From Roseihalotalea indica (lineage in GTDB: Bacteria; Bacteroidota; Bacteroidia; Cytophagales; Cyclobacteriaceae): a stretch of 64,000 bases of DNA. Position numbers and translations under genes: made by a program. Under the pieces are notes generated by a model. That model was not told the DNA's origin. It ran no database searches and worked only from the letters and a program-made list of their open reading frames with translations. Location: positions 124,001 to 188,000 of the forward strand of contig NZ_JAINFL010000004.1 of assembly GCF_022458895.1 (NCBI RefSeq). The letters run 5' to 3'. Positions 26,344-35,709 of the stretch are shown here, in pieces; the stretch's first letter is position 1, and every line of letters begins with the position of its first letter.

Positions 26344-28125
26344 ATGAAATCGAATAACTGGCGAGTACAACTCTTGGTATGGCGGATCAAGTATCTTAGC
26401 AGCCGGAACTTTCTTATCTTACTGAGTGCACTCATCGGATGTTTTGCCGGAGTGGCCTCAGTAATATTAAAAGAGGCGGTTCATCTGGTGGAAACCCTGC
26501 TCACTCAGGGTAGCGACGACAATTACGCAAATTACTACTTCCTGGCCTATCCACTACTCGGCTTACTCATCACCACACTATTAGCAAAGTATGTATTCCG
26601 AGAGCCTTTCGGCCACGGAGTGACTGATATTCTGTACGCTATTTCAAAGAAATCCAGCAATATCAGCCGCCGAAAAAGCTACTCAAACCTGCTAGGCAGT
26701 GCTATCACAGTGGGCTTTGGTGGATCTGTTGGGTTAGAGGCACCCATTGTGGTAACCGGTTCGGCTATTGCATCTACGGTGGGTAGACTAGTCCATTTGC
26801 AGGCTAAGAAAAGAGCGTTACTTATTGGTTGCGGGTCTGCCGGAGCTATTTCCGCCATCTTTAATTCCCCTATCGCCGGCGTCATATTCAGCATTGAAGT
26901 CATTCTGACGGAAGTAAATATCAATGCATTTATCCCGCTGCTTATTGCGTCAGTAGCGGGTTCCCTTACTTCCATGCTGCTATACCACGATGAAATTCTG
27001 TTCCGGTTTATTTTATCTGACCCTTTTATTGCCAGCGACACCCCTTATTTTATCATACTGGGTATTATCTGTGGGCTAGTATCTTTGTATTTTACGAGAG
27101 TGACGTACAGTATCGAGGAATATATGCAAAGCATACGCCGGGATTTACCTCGAGCATTGTTGGGCGGAATCGCACTAGGAGTAGTCATTTTTGTTTTTCC
27201 ACCCATGTATGGTGAAGGGTATAATTTTATTAAAGTATTACTTCAAGGTAAGGAAGCTAACATACTGCATAACAGTCTTTTTTTCTATAAAATAGACACA
27301 CCTATATTCATACCCGTATTTATGTTCGGGCTGATTCTAATGAAACCTATTGCCTCCGCTCTCACTTTAGGGTCAGGTGGTAATGGGGGTATTTTTGGAC
27401 CATCGCTTTTCTTAGGAGGGGTTACCGGATTCTGGGTAGGACGCGTGATCAATGGGGCTGAATTTATGGGAGGAGTCAGCCTTAGCAATTTTACGCTGGT
27501 GGGCATGTGCGGGGTAATGAGCGGAGTACTTCACGCACCGCTCACGGCTATCTTTCTCATTGCCGAAATCACCGGAGGATACACCTTGTTTGTGCCGCTT
27601 ATGCTGGTATCAGCTATCTCGTACAGTACCATCTACTATTTTGAGCGCTACTCGCTTTACACGAAAGGCTTAATTAAACGCGGCCTTCTGGTTACCAGCG
27701 ACCGAGATCAGTTGGTGCTTGAACAGCTGGAGATGGAAAAACTGGTGGAAAAAGACCTATTAACTATCCATCCGGATGCTACGCTAGGGGATTTGGTAAA
27801 TCTTGTACAAATCTCCCGGCGGAATATTTTCCCGGTAATTAATCAGCAGAAGGAGTTGATTGGTATCATTACGCTGGACGATATTCGGGAAATCATGTTT
27901 GATAACGAAGCCCAGAAGAATGTAATTGTTGGGACCTTATCCCATGCCCCTCCGGATATAGTCTCTCAGCAAGATACAATGCAGGTAGTTATGGATAAAT
28001 TTGAGAAAACCGGAGCCTGGAATCTACCGGTGCTCCGCGATGGCAAATATGCTGGATTAATCTCTAAGTCCAGAATCTTCAATGCCTATCGTCGTAGACT
28101 GATCCGCCACCGGCCCGAGTACTAG
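26344..28125 (+). CDS. CLC-family chloride channel/antiporter with CBS pair
   Basis: This 593-residue membrane protein has a CLC core (about 20-440) with the gating glutamate kept as Glu132 in GGSVGLEAPIV. Other CLC stretches are GSGGNGGIFGPSLFLGG and the GMCGVMSGVLHAPLTAIF region. The first selectivity stretch, GSGIP in many CLCs, reads GHGVTD here. Two CBS domains follow (about 455-510 and 525-585), which in other CLCs bind adenine nucleotides and regulate gating. The gating Glu suggests an antiporter or gated channel, but the two cannot be told apart by sequence. It is not in a clear operon. Confidence 0.93.
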   Translation: MKSNNWRVQLLVWRIKYLSSRNFLILLSALIGCFAGVASVILKEAVHLVETLLTQGSDDNYANYYFLAYPLLGLLITTLLAKYVFREPFGHGVTDILYAISKKSSNISRRKSYSNLLGSAITVGFGGSVGLEAPIVVTGSAIASTVGRLVHLQAKKRALLIGCGSAGAISAIFNSPIAGVIFSIEVILTEVNINAFIPLLIASVAGSLTSMLLYHDEILFRFILSDPFIASDTPYFIILGIICGLVSLYFTRVTYSIEEYMQSIRRDLPRALLGGIALGVVIFVFPPMYGEGYNFIKVLLQGKEANILHNSLFFYKIDTPIFIPVFMFGLILMKPIASALTLGSGGNGGIFGPSLFLGGVTGFWVGRVINGAEFMGGVSLSNFTLVGMCGVMSGVLHAPLTAIFLIAEITGGYTLFVPLMLVSAISYSTIYYFERYSLYTKGLIKRGLLVTSDRDQLVLEQLEMEKLVEKDLLTIHPDATLGDLVNLVQISRRNIFPVINQQKELIGIITLDDIREIMFDNEAQKNVIVGTLSHAPPDIVSQQDTMQVVMDKFEKTGAWNLPVLRDGKYAGLISKSRIFNAYRRRLIRHRPEY

Positions 28126-28179
28126 ATTAGTAATAACTTTGGTGGGTGAAATTCGTATTTTACACTATTTTCTATCCCT

Positions 28180-28656
28180 ATGAAGTCACTTTTCAGCATA
28201 TTACTTTTTCTGATGATTGCGCCGAACTTAGTAGGCCAAAATATCCCGGCACTTTCTTTTGAAGAACTAGATAATCGAATTCGCCAGGAAAATGAAGCGG
28301 ACGTTCTGGTCGTAAATTTCTGGGCAACCTGGTGCAAGCCCTGTATCAAAGAATTACCCTATTTTGATTCTCTCCAGACTGTATACCCTGAGAAAAAGGT
28401 AAAAGTATTATTAGTCAGCCTGGATATGGAGCTCGCTTCAGCTGAGAAATATCAGCAGCGTAAAGGTATCCAATCAGAAGTTTTATATCTGGATGAAACG
28501 GATCATAACGCCTGGATTGACCGCATCAGCAACAACTGGAGCGGTGCCATACCAGCAACCTTATTTATTCCTGCATCGGGAGAAGAAAAATTTCACGAAG
28601 GCGAATTTTCAGCAGAAACTTTATTTGCCCAAGTCAATCAATTACTCAACCCTTAA
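28180..28656 (+). CDS. TlpA-like periplasmic thioredoxin-fold protein
   Basis: This 158-residue protein has a Sec signal peptide (about 1-20). The thioredoxin fold has the active site WATWCKPC followed by IKELPYF, the usual TlpA/ResA pattern, and a late cis-Pro segment (AIPATLFI). It is probably a periplasmic reductant or a cytochrome-maturation type thiol-disulfide protein. A second thioredoxin-fold gene follows after 14 bp, so the two are probably cotranscribed. Confidence 0.9.
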   Translation: MKSLFSILLFLMIAPNLVGQNIPALSFEELDNRIRQENEADVLVVNFWATWCKPCIKELPYFDSLQTVYPEKKVKVLLVSLDMELASAEKYQQRKGIQSEVLYLDETDHNAWIDRISNNWSGAIPATLFIPASGEEKFHEGEFSAETLFAQVNQLLNP

Positions 28657-28670
28657 TAAACAAACGTACT

Positions 28671-29288
28671 ATGAAAACTCTTTCAACCATTGCCATTATT
28701 ACGTTGCTATTAGGACTCGGCAGTTTTACTCTTCCACCGGCGGGTTATGAAGTGGGCGATTATGCCCGTAATTTTGATTTGAAAAATGTTGATGGTCAGA
28801 CCATATCGCTCAGCGACTATGAGGATGCTAAAGGGTTTATTGTGGTTTTTACCTGCAACGAATGCCCGTACGCCAAGCTGTATCAGGACCGAATTAACGA
28901 ACTCAATAAGGCCTATCAGGATAAGGGCTTTCCAGTAATTGCAATTAACCCAAACGACCCGGAACGATCTCCTGCCGATAGTTACGAAAACATGCAGGCT
29001 CGGGCGGAGGAAAAAGACTATTCATTTCCCTACCTGATGGATGAAACTCAGGATATTACCCGAGCGTATGGCGCTACGAATACGCCTCACGTCTATGTAC
29101 TGGACAAAGAAGGAGAAGACAAGTTTCGAGTAGCCTATATTGGCACTATCGACAATAATTACAAAGACGCTGACAAAGCAAATAAACACTACGTGCAGGA
29201 TGCCGTAAATGCCCTGCTTAACAACGAAGAAGTACCGACAACGAAAACTAAAGCCATCGGTTGCGGCATTAAATGGAGCAACGTCTGA
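28671..29288 (+). CDS. exported thioredoxin family / redoxin-like protein
   Basis: This 205-residue protein has a signal peptide (core LLLGLGSFTL) and a redoxin-like fold. The active-site region reads FTCNECPYAKLYQDR, the CxxCPYA motif of the peroxiredoxin-like thioredoxin subfamily common in Bacteroidota. The DNNYKDADKANKHYVQDAVNALL stretch and the C-terminal GCGIKW are also typical of that subfamily. It probably acts in the periplasm in thiol redox or peroxide defence. It lies 14 bp after the TlpA-like gene. Confidence 0.88.
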   Translation: MKTLSTIAIITLLLGLGSFTLPPAGYEVGDYARNFDLKNVDGQTISLSDYEDAKGFIVVFTCNECPYAKLYQDRINELNKAYQDKGFPVIAINPNDPERSPADSYENMQARAEEKDYSFPYLMDETQDITRAYGATNTPHVYVLDKEGEDKFRVAYIGTIDNNYKDADKANKHYVQDAVNALLNNEEVPTTKTKAIGCGIKWSNV

Positions 29289-29369
29289 TCATAAACTTTG
29301 GATATGGAAAGTGGATTGACTAATTTTTCCGCTTTCTTTTAAATTTCAACCCCAGCACAAATTACCCGT

Positions 29370-30071
29370 ATGAAAATCGGCATTATAGTATTTCCCGGTT
29401 CAAACTGTGATGAAGACATCTACTATGTTTTTCAGCATATCTTAAAGCAGGAAACTGTTAAACTATGGCATAAAGATACTGACCTGCAAGGCTGCGATTT
29501 CATTGTTGTACCCGGAGGTTTTTCTTACGGAGATTACCTCAGAGCGGGAGCCATTGCCCGGTTCTCACCCATCATGGACTCGGTTATCCAGCACGCTAAC
29601 CGCGGGGGGTATGTGTTGGGAATTTGTAATGGGTTTCAGATACTGACTGAGGCCCATCTTTTACCTGGGGTACTGCTGCCAAACATTAATCAGAAGTTCA
29701 TTTGCAAAAATGTTTATCTAAAGCCCGCTAACACCTCTTCTCTCATGACGTCCGCTCTTGACATTAATCGAGCGTATAAGGTACCCATTGCCCATGCGGA
29801 AGGGCGATACTACGCTCCAGATGATGTAATTAAGGAGCTGGAAGACAACGAGCAGATCATGTTCTATTATGTGAACGAAGGGTGCCAGCTTGATGAAATC
29901 AGCAACTGCAATGGCTCTACCAACAGCATTGCCGGCATAACGAACCTTCAGAAAAACGTGATGGGACTGATGCCTCATCCCGAACGAGCTGCTGATGAAG
30001 CCCTTCATAACACTGATGGCCGATTATTGCTGGAATCTGTACTACAGGCAGAAAAAGTAATGTTAGGCTAA
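29370..30071 (+). CDS. purQ: phosphoribosylformylglycinamidine synthase subunit PurQ
   Basis: PurQ is the glutaminase subunit of FGAM synthase in purine biosynthesis. The 233 residues form a class I amidotransferase with the nucleophile Cys86 in LGICNGFQIL, the oxyanion region PGGFSYGDYLRAGAIAR, and the His/Glu pair in MPHPERA. Being separate from PurL means the three-subunit PurLQS form should be used, with purL and purS elsewhere. It faces a convergent glycosidase-like gene across a 129-bp gap that contains an inverted repeat. Confidence 0.96.
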   Translation: MKIGIIVFPGSNCDEDIYYVFQHILKQETVKLWHKDTDLQGCDFIVVPGGFSYGDYLRAGAIARFSPIMDSVIQHANRGGYVLGICNGFQILTEAHLLPGVLLPNINQKFICKNVYLKPANTSSLMTSALDINRAYKVPIAHAEGRYYAPDDVIKELEDNEQIMFYYVNEGCQLDEISNCNGSTNSIAGITNLQKNVMGLMPHPERAADEALHNTDGRLLLESVLQAEKVMLG

Positions 30072-30121
30072 CTTTTTATAAAGTAACTTTCCAAATCGTT
30101 CATAACTACTTATCGCAAGAT

Positions 30122-30175
30122 TACTTCATTCTCTCTCAGTCCTATCACATTCACAGGATTTGGGTGAATGAAGTA
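30122..30175. terminator. inverted repeat between convergent genes
   Basis: TACTTCATTC (30122-30131) and GAATGAAGTA (30166-30175) are perfect 10-bp arms, with a further inner TCCT/AGGA pairing possible. The repeat sits between the converging purQ and glycosidase-like genes, where a bidirectional terminator is expected. The T-runs are poor. Confidence 0.4.
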
Positions 30176-30200
30176 TTCTCTGATCTTTCCGTTTGATAAA

Positions 30201-32336
30201 TTAAGGCATTTTCACCAGCCCCTCGTGCCGGATATTCCAGTCAGAGGGAAAACCGGCCTCGGGCGGGACTTGATCAGCACCCGCGGCCATGAGTGCCAAT
30301 GCAGAAAGCAATCCACCATTTCCTGGCATGTACAGGCGTAACCGCTCGTCCTGGTAGTTATGTCCATTAACCAAATAGGTATTTGTAGTGATTGGCATCA
30401 ATAGACTTTCTATGGCTTTTTCCGGCTCATTCAGGCGAGTAGCGGTCATGGCCGTCATGGGGAAGTCCCATCCCCAGGTATCTTCCCAGTGCCAGTCAGA
30501 CCAGATCTTGTCAAAAGTCTTATTCATGACTTTTATGTCTAACCCATCCGTTTTTGGTAACATCCCGTAAGCACCGAATACACTCGGGTGGTCAGTCATA
30601 TATTCTGGGTTGGTATAAGAATCAGGGGCGCTTTCGGTAGCCAGATATACGCCATTTTTCTGGGGTAAAGACGATAGTTTATCCAGCACATTATCCCACT
30701 CTGGTTTACGTGAACTGCCCATCCGCTCCCGCCAGCGTTGAGCGGCTTCTAAAGCCCACCTCCAGTAGGCAAGCTCATAAGTAGGATTTACGGTAGTGTT
30801 AGGGTCAAAACGCTCCTGAGCAGGAATTACTCCTGGTCCAAGTACATACCGGTCAGATGCATCATCGTGCCAGGCAAAATCAGCCATAAAGTCAGCCGTT
30901 TGTTCAAGTACTGCTGCATATTTTGAAAGAACTTCCCGCGAAGAGTTCGCCCGGTAAATCAGTTCGGCAAAATAAATAATATGCGGTTGTTGCCAGATAA
31001 GATAAGAACCCACCGATGATACCGTTTCACCTCCTTGGTTATCGGTCATCTTTTGCCATCTTACACCTTTAAAACCTTGACGCTGAGCAATTTTTCGGGC
31101 TATACCAACATTTCTAAGGTACCAGTCCATATGATTTTCCAATAGCTCCGGGCGGCCCCATAACGCAAAATGAACCCCATGCCACCAGGCCATTTCCATG
31201 TGCGGCCTACCGTACCAGGAGTTATAGGTTAGGCCGGTTTCCTGAGGCGGAGACATGCCCCCGCAGTTTACTTTGGTCAGATACAGTGACAGTACCATTC
31301 GTCTTTCAATCTCCTTGGCTCTTGGGTCGTTTACATCGCCAAAATCAATCATACCGCCGGAGTTCCAGAACTGATGATAATGCTCATAGGTCATTAATTG
31401 GGTTTCTTCAAAAGTTCTCTCTGGCTTCCGGTCCTTCTCGGGTGAGAACAATACTGTAAAACTCCATTCTTCCTGATCAGATGCTTCGGGAACCAGCGTA
31501 AATCCGTAAAGCTGTTTTTCGGCTTTAACATTAACGGATGAAGTGATGCTTGAGAAATACCGTGTGCTATCCAGCTGTCTTCTGATTTGAATATTTTTTG
31601 GGTTGTTAGTTGACAGGGTAAGCCGCTGTTGCTCGGCAGCATCATACCGGACTGCTTCATCAGCAAACTGATCGGTCGGATAGGGATAATTAACTGACAG
31701 GCTCAACCTTCCCTGCCCCAGCAGCGGGCTTTTTACCCAAACCGCAAGCTTATCGGTTTGAGGACTTACCACCGAAACTACTTGTACCGGTTCCCCTTCT
31801 ACCTCAAAACGACTGACCAGTTCACCATTCCAGAGATCCAACTCCTGTTCAATATGCTGAATATCCGAAATCCCTACCTCCCTACCATCCTTTTTGGTAA
31901 TCTTCCAGCCTACCTGAGCCAGATGAATCCGGTGAGGGTTCTGACGAATGTAATTGGCGGCTTCGCCCTGAGATGAGTTTGACGGCCACTGCCGGGCATA
32001 GGGAACTTCCCTTCCGTGAGATTTCAGTGGCACCAGGGTTTCCTCAATCGCATAATCTCGTTTGGCCGGAAAACTATGCCAGCCCCACTCGGACTGAGTT
32101 CCTAACGGGATGCCATTTTGATAAGCTGTGGGAAATGTCTGAAGTCCGGTAACATCCATCGTCATGGCAAACTTTCCATTGCCCAGGGTAAATGAGCCCA
32201 GCGTATCTACCGAAGTCAACCGAACTTTATGCCGATCCACTACCGCTTTTCGGTCAATCTGAGCAAGGGCATGGATATTAGTCAGTATGATAATACCAAT
32301 TACGAGGCAGGAAATTCTGTTCAATGCGGTGTTCAT
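30201..32336 (-). CDS. exported six-hairpin glycosidase-like protein
   Basis: From ATG 32336 this is a 711-residue protein with a Sec signal peptide (IGIIILTNIHALAQ). The 32393 start would put 19 charged residues before the signal. An N-terminal beta-sandwich part (about 25-290) is followed by an (alpha/alpha)6 barrel (about 300-700) with stretches MEMAWWHGVHFALWGRPELL, DTWGWDFPMTAMTATRL and YMPGNGGLLSALALM. This layout fits the six-hairpin glycosidase superfamily, which includes GH65 and GH95, but I cannot assign a family. Possible acid residues are in HMEMAW and WEDTWGWD. The periplasmic location suggests oligosaccharide cleavage, which is inference. Confidence 0.78.
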   Translation of the reverse strand: MNTALNRISCLVIGIIILTNIHALAQIDRKAVVDRHKVRLTSVDTLGSFTLGNGKFAMTMDVTGLQTFPTAYQNGIPLGTQSEWGWHSFPAKRDYAIEETLVPLKSHGREVPYARQWPSNSSQGEAANYIRQNPHRIHLAQVGWKITKKDGREVGISDIQHIEQELDLWNGELVSRFEVEGEPVQVVSVVSPQTDKLAVWVKSPLLGQGRLSLSVNYPYPTDQFADEAVRYDAAEQQRLTLSTNNPKNIQIRRQLDSTRYFSSITSSVNVKAEKQLYGFTLVPEASDQEEWSFTVLFSPEKDRKPERTFEETQLMTYEHYHQFWNSGGMIDFGDVNDPRAKEIERRMVLSLYLTKVNCGGMSPPQETGLTYNSWYGRPHMEMAWWHGVHFALWGRPELLENHMDWYLRNVGIARKIAQRQGFKGVRWQKMTDNQGGETVSSVGSYLIWQQPHIIYFAELIYRANSSREVLSKYAAVLEQTADFMADFAWHDDASDRYVLGPGVIPAQERFDPNTTVNPTYELAYWRWALEAAQRWRERMGSSRKPEWDNVLDKLSSLPQKNGVYLATESAPDSYTNPEYMTDHPSVFGAYGMLPKTDGLDIKVMNKTFDKIWSDWHWEDTWGWDFPMTAMTATRLNEPEKAIESLLMPITTNTYLVNGHNYQDERLRLYMPGNGGLLSALALMAAGADQVPPEAGFPSDWNIRHEGLVKMP

Positions 32337-32393
32337 TCTTAAATATTTATGTTTCCTACATCTTGCTGAACCATCCAGAGGGAAGAGCATCAT

Positions 32394-32681
32394 TCTGTAG
32401 GACGATACTATTGTCTGATTAAGTAGCGATAATTATTTCCGACTAAAAAAGGGACACATCACTTCAAAAATAATAAATGAAGATTTACTTCTAGGTATGA
32501 AACAGCAGAGTTCATCTTGACTTTCATCTAAGCCAAAAACCGTAACCGGAGATAGTCTGCAAAAGGTTCTGCCAGAGTCAGCGCTTTCTGGCCGTTATGC
32601 AGACCAATCTCTACCAAGCAACCATAGTTTTACCAGATAGTGGGACTACATGACACTCTCTATAATATGGCTGCATATTAA
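32394..32681. other. intergenic region with an orphan coding remnant (minus strand 32528-32629)
   Basis: The 359-bp gap before fabH contains no complete gene. On the minus strand, 32629 to 32528 is open for 33 codons between two stops and reads like a natural protein C-terminus (LVEIGLHNGQKALTLAEPF, then ADYLRLRFLA). It has no start codon. I interpret it as the 3' end of a deleted gene, family unknown. The remainder is AT-rich; a promoter for fabH lies at 32682-32711. Confidence 0.35.
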
Positions 32682-32711
32682 TTGATAATAAGGCAATTTG
32701 AAGTATGTTTG
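32682..32711 (+). promoter_or_regulatory. Bacteroidota-type promoter of the fabH-like gene
   Basis: TTG at 32682-32684, then a 19-bp spacer and TATGTTTG at 32704-32711, exactly match the -33/-7 pattern. The start codon is at 32753, giving a leader of about 35 nt. Confidence 0.6.
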
Positions 32712-32752
32712 TACTATTTAGTTTTACAAAAATAATAATTACCTAACCAACC

Positions 32753-33754
32753 ATGAGAAAATCGAAGATTACGGGTATTGGACGATACCTACCTGAGAAA
32801 ATTGTGACCAACCACGATCTGGCCGAAATGATGGACACTTCGGACGAGTGGATTCGGGAGCGATCAGGTATTCAGGAGCGGCGCTTTTTTGAACTGGGAA
32901 AAGACACTACTGCTAATATGGGTACCAAGGCGGCACGTATGGCTCTTGAAAATGCCGGACTCACGCCCCAAGATGTAGATTTTATTGTATTTGCTACTTT
33001 AAGTCCGGATTATGATTTTCCCGGCTCAGGCGTGCTAGTGCAACGAGAATTGAAAGTGCCAACCATCGGCGCGCTGGATGTGCGAACCCAATGTACGGGT
33101 TTTGTTTATGGCTTATCGGTAGCCGACCAATTTATTAAAACCGGTATGTACAATACCATTCTGGTGATTGGCTCAGAGATACACAGCAGCGGTTTGGACC
33201 TAACCACCCGCGGGCGCTCTGTTTCGGTATTGTTTGGTGACGGTGCCGGAGCGGTAGTTTTGCAAGCTACTGAAGAACCTGAACAAGGAATTTTATCCAC
33301 TCATCTGCATTCAGAAGGCGAATATGCGGAAGAACTAGCCGTACTAGATCCGGGAAGCTCACGAGCTATTCCCCGAAATCAGGCTCGAATGATTGAAGAA
33401 GGCACCATATTTCCGGTGATGAACGGTAACTATGTTTTTAAACACGCATCTACTCGGTTCCCTGAGGTGATTCAGGAAGCCCTTCAGGCGAATGGTTATC
33501 AAGCCAGTGATCTTGATCTGCTTATTCCTCATCAGGCAAACTTGAGAATCAGCCAGATGGTACAGAAGCTGCTGCAATTAAGAGATGATCAGGTATTCAA
33601 TAACATCCAGCGATACGGAAATACAACCGCGGCATCGATTCCGATTGCTATGAGCGAAGCCTGGGAACAAGGGAAAATTAAAGAAGGAGATTTAATATGT
33701 CTGGCAGCATTTGGAAGCGGATTTACCTGGGCATCAGCACTGATCCGCTGGTAA
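32753..33754 (+). CDS. fabH: 3-oxoacyl-ACP synthase III family ketosynthase
   Basis: FabH-type enzymes condense acetyl-CoA (or branched acyl-CoA) with malonyl-ACP to start fatty-acid synthesis. The 333 residues carry the complete triad: Cys114 (VRTQCTGFVYG), His260 (LIPHQANLRI) and Asn290 (RYGNTTAASIP). Gene position is away from other fatty-acid genes (plsX, acpP, fabF), and Bacteroidota usually carry several FabH paralogues, so this copy may make a special acyl starter or act in a side pathway such as ketoacyl or beta-lactone synthesis. The fold and activity class are secure; the physiological substrate is not. Confidence 0.88.
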   Translation: MRKSKITGIGRYLPEKIVTNHDLAEMMDTSDEWIRERSGIQERRFFELGKDTTANMGTKAARMALENAGLTPQDVDFIVFATLSPDYDFPGSGVLVQRELKVPTIGALDVRTQCTGFVYGLSVADQFIKTGMYNTILVIGSEIHSSGLDLTTRGRSVSVLFGDGAGAVVLQATEEPEQGILSTHLHSEGEYAEELAVLDPGSSRAIPRNQARMIEEGTIFPVMNGNYVFKHASTRFPEVIQEALQANGYQASDLDLLIPHQANLRISQMVQKLLQLRDDQVFNNIQRYGNTTAASIPIAMSEAWEQGKIKEGDLICLAAFGSGFTWASALIRW

Positions 33755-34092
33755 AGTGCTCAAAAAAATCTTTGATCTTACTTAGGTTGGTCCGGGCAAC
33801 TTTCTTAAGCGAATGTTCGCATAAAAACGATGAAATGGAGGTTTCGCTTTCCATGCTAAAGAAAACCATTGCTGAAACCAGCAATATTAAAGATAGGGCA
33901 ACGATAAGTATTGAGAACTTAGGCTCCCGGTTGAAAAACGAGCTTCCTGAATGGTCAGTTTCTGAACGTGTGTTCATAACCTTATTGATTGGTTAGCTTT
34001 TCGTATTGCAATTCTAACGCCAAAATTGATTAGATCGTATAACGTAGAAATACAATTTGTGACAAATTTGAGCTCAGGCATCTCATTATGCT
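33755..34092. other. gap with two doubtful overlapping small frames
   Basis: This 338-bp gap between fabH and xseB holds a plus frame (ATG 33835 to 33996, 53 codons, helical and charged) and an opposite minus frame (33977 to 33723) that would encode an 84-residue protein with one hydrophobic segment (FSILIVALSLILLVSAMVFF). They are antisense to each other, so at most one is real, and the minus frame runs into fabH. No start or ribosome-binding evidence favours either. I leave both uncalled. Confidence 0.3.
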
Positions 34093-34299
34093 TTATTCCT
34101 CGCCAAATGCCTGATTGAGCGTATCTTCAGTGTTTTTGAGCCGATGTTTGCAGTAACTAATCAGATTTAGAGCATGCATAACTTTTTCGGAAAGCTGATC
34201 AACATCCAATTCTTCGTTCTCTACTGCCTGAACAATTGTTTCCAACTCATCCATCGCAGCCTGATAACTTTTAGGTTCCTCGGTCTTCTTCTTGGCCAT
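34093..34299 (-). CDS. xseB: exodeoxyribonuclease VII small subunit
   Basis: XseB is the small helical subunit that associates in several copies with XseA to form exonuclease VII, a bidirectional single-strand DNase. The 68 residues match the family, with the characteristic SYQAAMDELETIVQAVENEE and LDVDQLSEKV stretches. The start overlaps the xseA stop by 29 bp, indicating translational coupling. Confidence 0.93.
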   Translation of the reverse strand: MAKKKTEEPKSYQAAMDELETIVQAVENEELDVDQLSEKVMHALNLISYCKHRLKNTEDTLNQAFGEE

Positions 34300-35617
34300 T
34301 CTCTGAAGGTATTATTCGTTCCAGGCTGCTAAGATACATAGCTTCGCTGGTTTTTGTCAGCATCTGATCGCCTGTTTTCAGATCTTTAGTCAGTTTTACA
34401 GGTTTTCCATTTACGTAGGTGATGCTAAATCCCCTCCGTAAGACTGCCTCCGGGTTCACCATTTCCATAAGGGTTTGCATTGATCCCAGTTGCTGAAACT
34501 GATCGCGAATCAGCCGTCTTGAATCTTTCTGCATCTTATGAGAATATGAGTCTAGCCTTTCGCTTTCATTATGAATACGATTGAAAGCTTTTTGCCTGAG
34601 TTGAGTTTTTATCTGATCCAGATGATGCTGTTGGCGAAGTGATTGAGAAACAACCGTTAGTTTCAGGTTAGATTGTATTCGCTCCAAATGGTGGTGTTGA
34701 TCATCCAGAATTCGTTCTGAAACCGAAACCAGTCGTCGGGAAAGCTCGTCTAGCTCACCTTCAAACTGAGCCGCTTTATTAATTAAAAATTCAGCAACGG
34801 CGGTAGGAGTTTTCATACGGGTATGAGATACCAGATCTACCACCGTCTCATCACGCTCATGCCCAATGCCGCTGATCACCGGAATCGGAAACTGGGCAAT
34901 ATGAGCTGCAATATCGTAGCCATCGAAACAGTCCAGATCCACTTGCGCACCCCCACCCCGAATAATGGCCACTGCATCGTAATAATCACCCTGGTTTTCA
35001 TGACGGTTAAAAATCTGATGCAGCGCCTGAATAATGCTCTCTTCCGCATCATTACCCTGCATGGTAGCCTTAAACAGGTCAACAGCAAACTGGTATCCGT
35101 ATCGGTTTTTATCTAGCTGATCCATAAAGTCGCCTAAGCCGGCGGCGGATGGAGAGCTGATCACCGCTACTCGCTGAGGAACTAATGACAGTGGAAGGCC
35201 TTTGTTCATCTCAAATACGCCATCTTCCACAAGTTGACTGATGACCTCCTGCCGTTTCAAAGCCCGTTCACCCAGGGTAAACTTAGCATCTATATCTTTT
35301 ACATTCAGACTGAGCCCGTAAAGGTGATGAAACTTCACCTCTACCTGGGTTAATATTTTTAACCCTGAACGTAGTTGTTCACCAGTAATAGACTCGAACC
35401 AGGCTCCCAGCCCCCGGTAGGTATTACACCAAATAGTGGCTCTGGTTTTGGCATATAAATAGTCACCATTTTTTTCGATCAAATCCAGATAGCAATGCCC
35501 GTTCTGCCCAACCCGCATCTCACCCACCTCAGCTACTACCCAATACGCAGGCTCAAGCTCCGATGACAATACTGATTTAATCTGTTGGTTTAACTCATAT
35601 AGGGTAAAATGCTGCAT
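34271..35617 (-). CDS. xseA: exodeoxyribonuclease VII large subunit
   Basis: XseA is the catalytic subunit of exonuclease VII. The 448 residues contain the N-terminal OB-fold (about 1-105, TLYELNQQIKSVL), the catalytic domain with RVAVISSPSAAGLGDF, IIRGGGAQVDLDCFD and PVISGIGHERDETVVD, then a long coiled-coil region (about 285-390) and a C-terminal segment that binds XseB (PEAVLRRGFSITY). Length is typical. It is transcribed with xseB. Confidence 0.96.
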   Translation of the reverse strand: MQHFTLYELNQQIKSVLSSELEPAYWVVAEVGEMRVGQNGHCYLDLIEKNGDYLYAKTRATIWCNTYRGLGAWFESITGEQLRSGLKILTQVEVKFHHLYGLSLNVKDIDAKFTLGERALKRQEVISQLVEDGVFEMNKGLPLSLVPQRVAVISSPSAAGLGDFMDQLDKNRYGYQFAVDLFKATMQGNDAEESIIQALHQIFNRHENQGDYYDAVAIIRGGGAQVDLDCFDGYDIAAHIAQFPIPVISGIGHERDETVVDLVSHTRMKTPTAVAEFLINKAAQFEGELDELSRRLVSVSERILDDQHHHLERIQSNLKLTVVSQSLRQQHHLDQIKTQLRQKAFNRIHNESERLDSYSHKMQKDSRRLIRDQFQQLGSMQTLMEMVNPEAVLRRGFSITYVNGKPVKLTKDLKTGDQMLTKTSEAMYLSSLERIIPSENGQEEDRGT

Positions 35618-35709
35618 ATAGGTAGTTGACTATCTTATATTGATAGATAGGGTCATCAAATTTTCTCTAGTTGGCAATATTAGCGCTCCGATCACAAAGA
35701 TATCAGAAG

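Noticed and set aside
33723..33996. Two antisense small frames, one with a hydrophobic segment
   Set aside because: They overlap on opposite strands and the minus one enters fabH; nothing in the sequence favours either as a gene.
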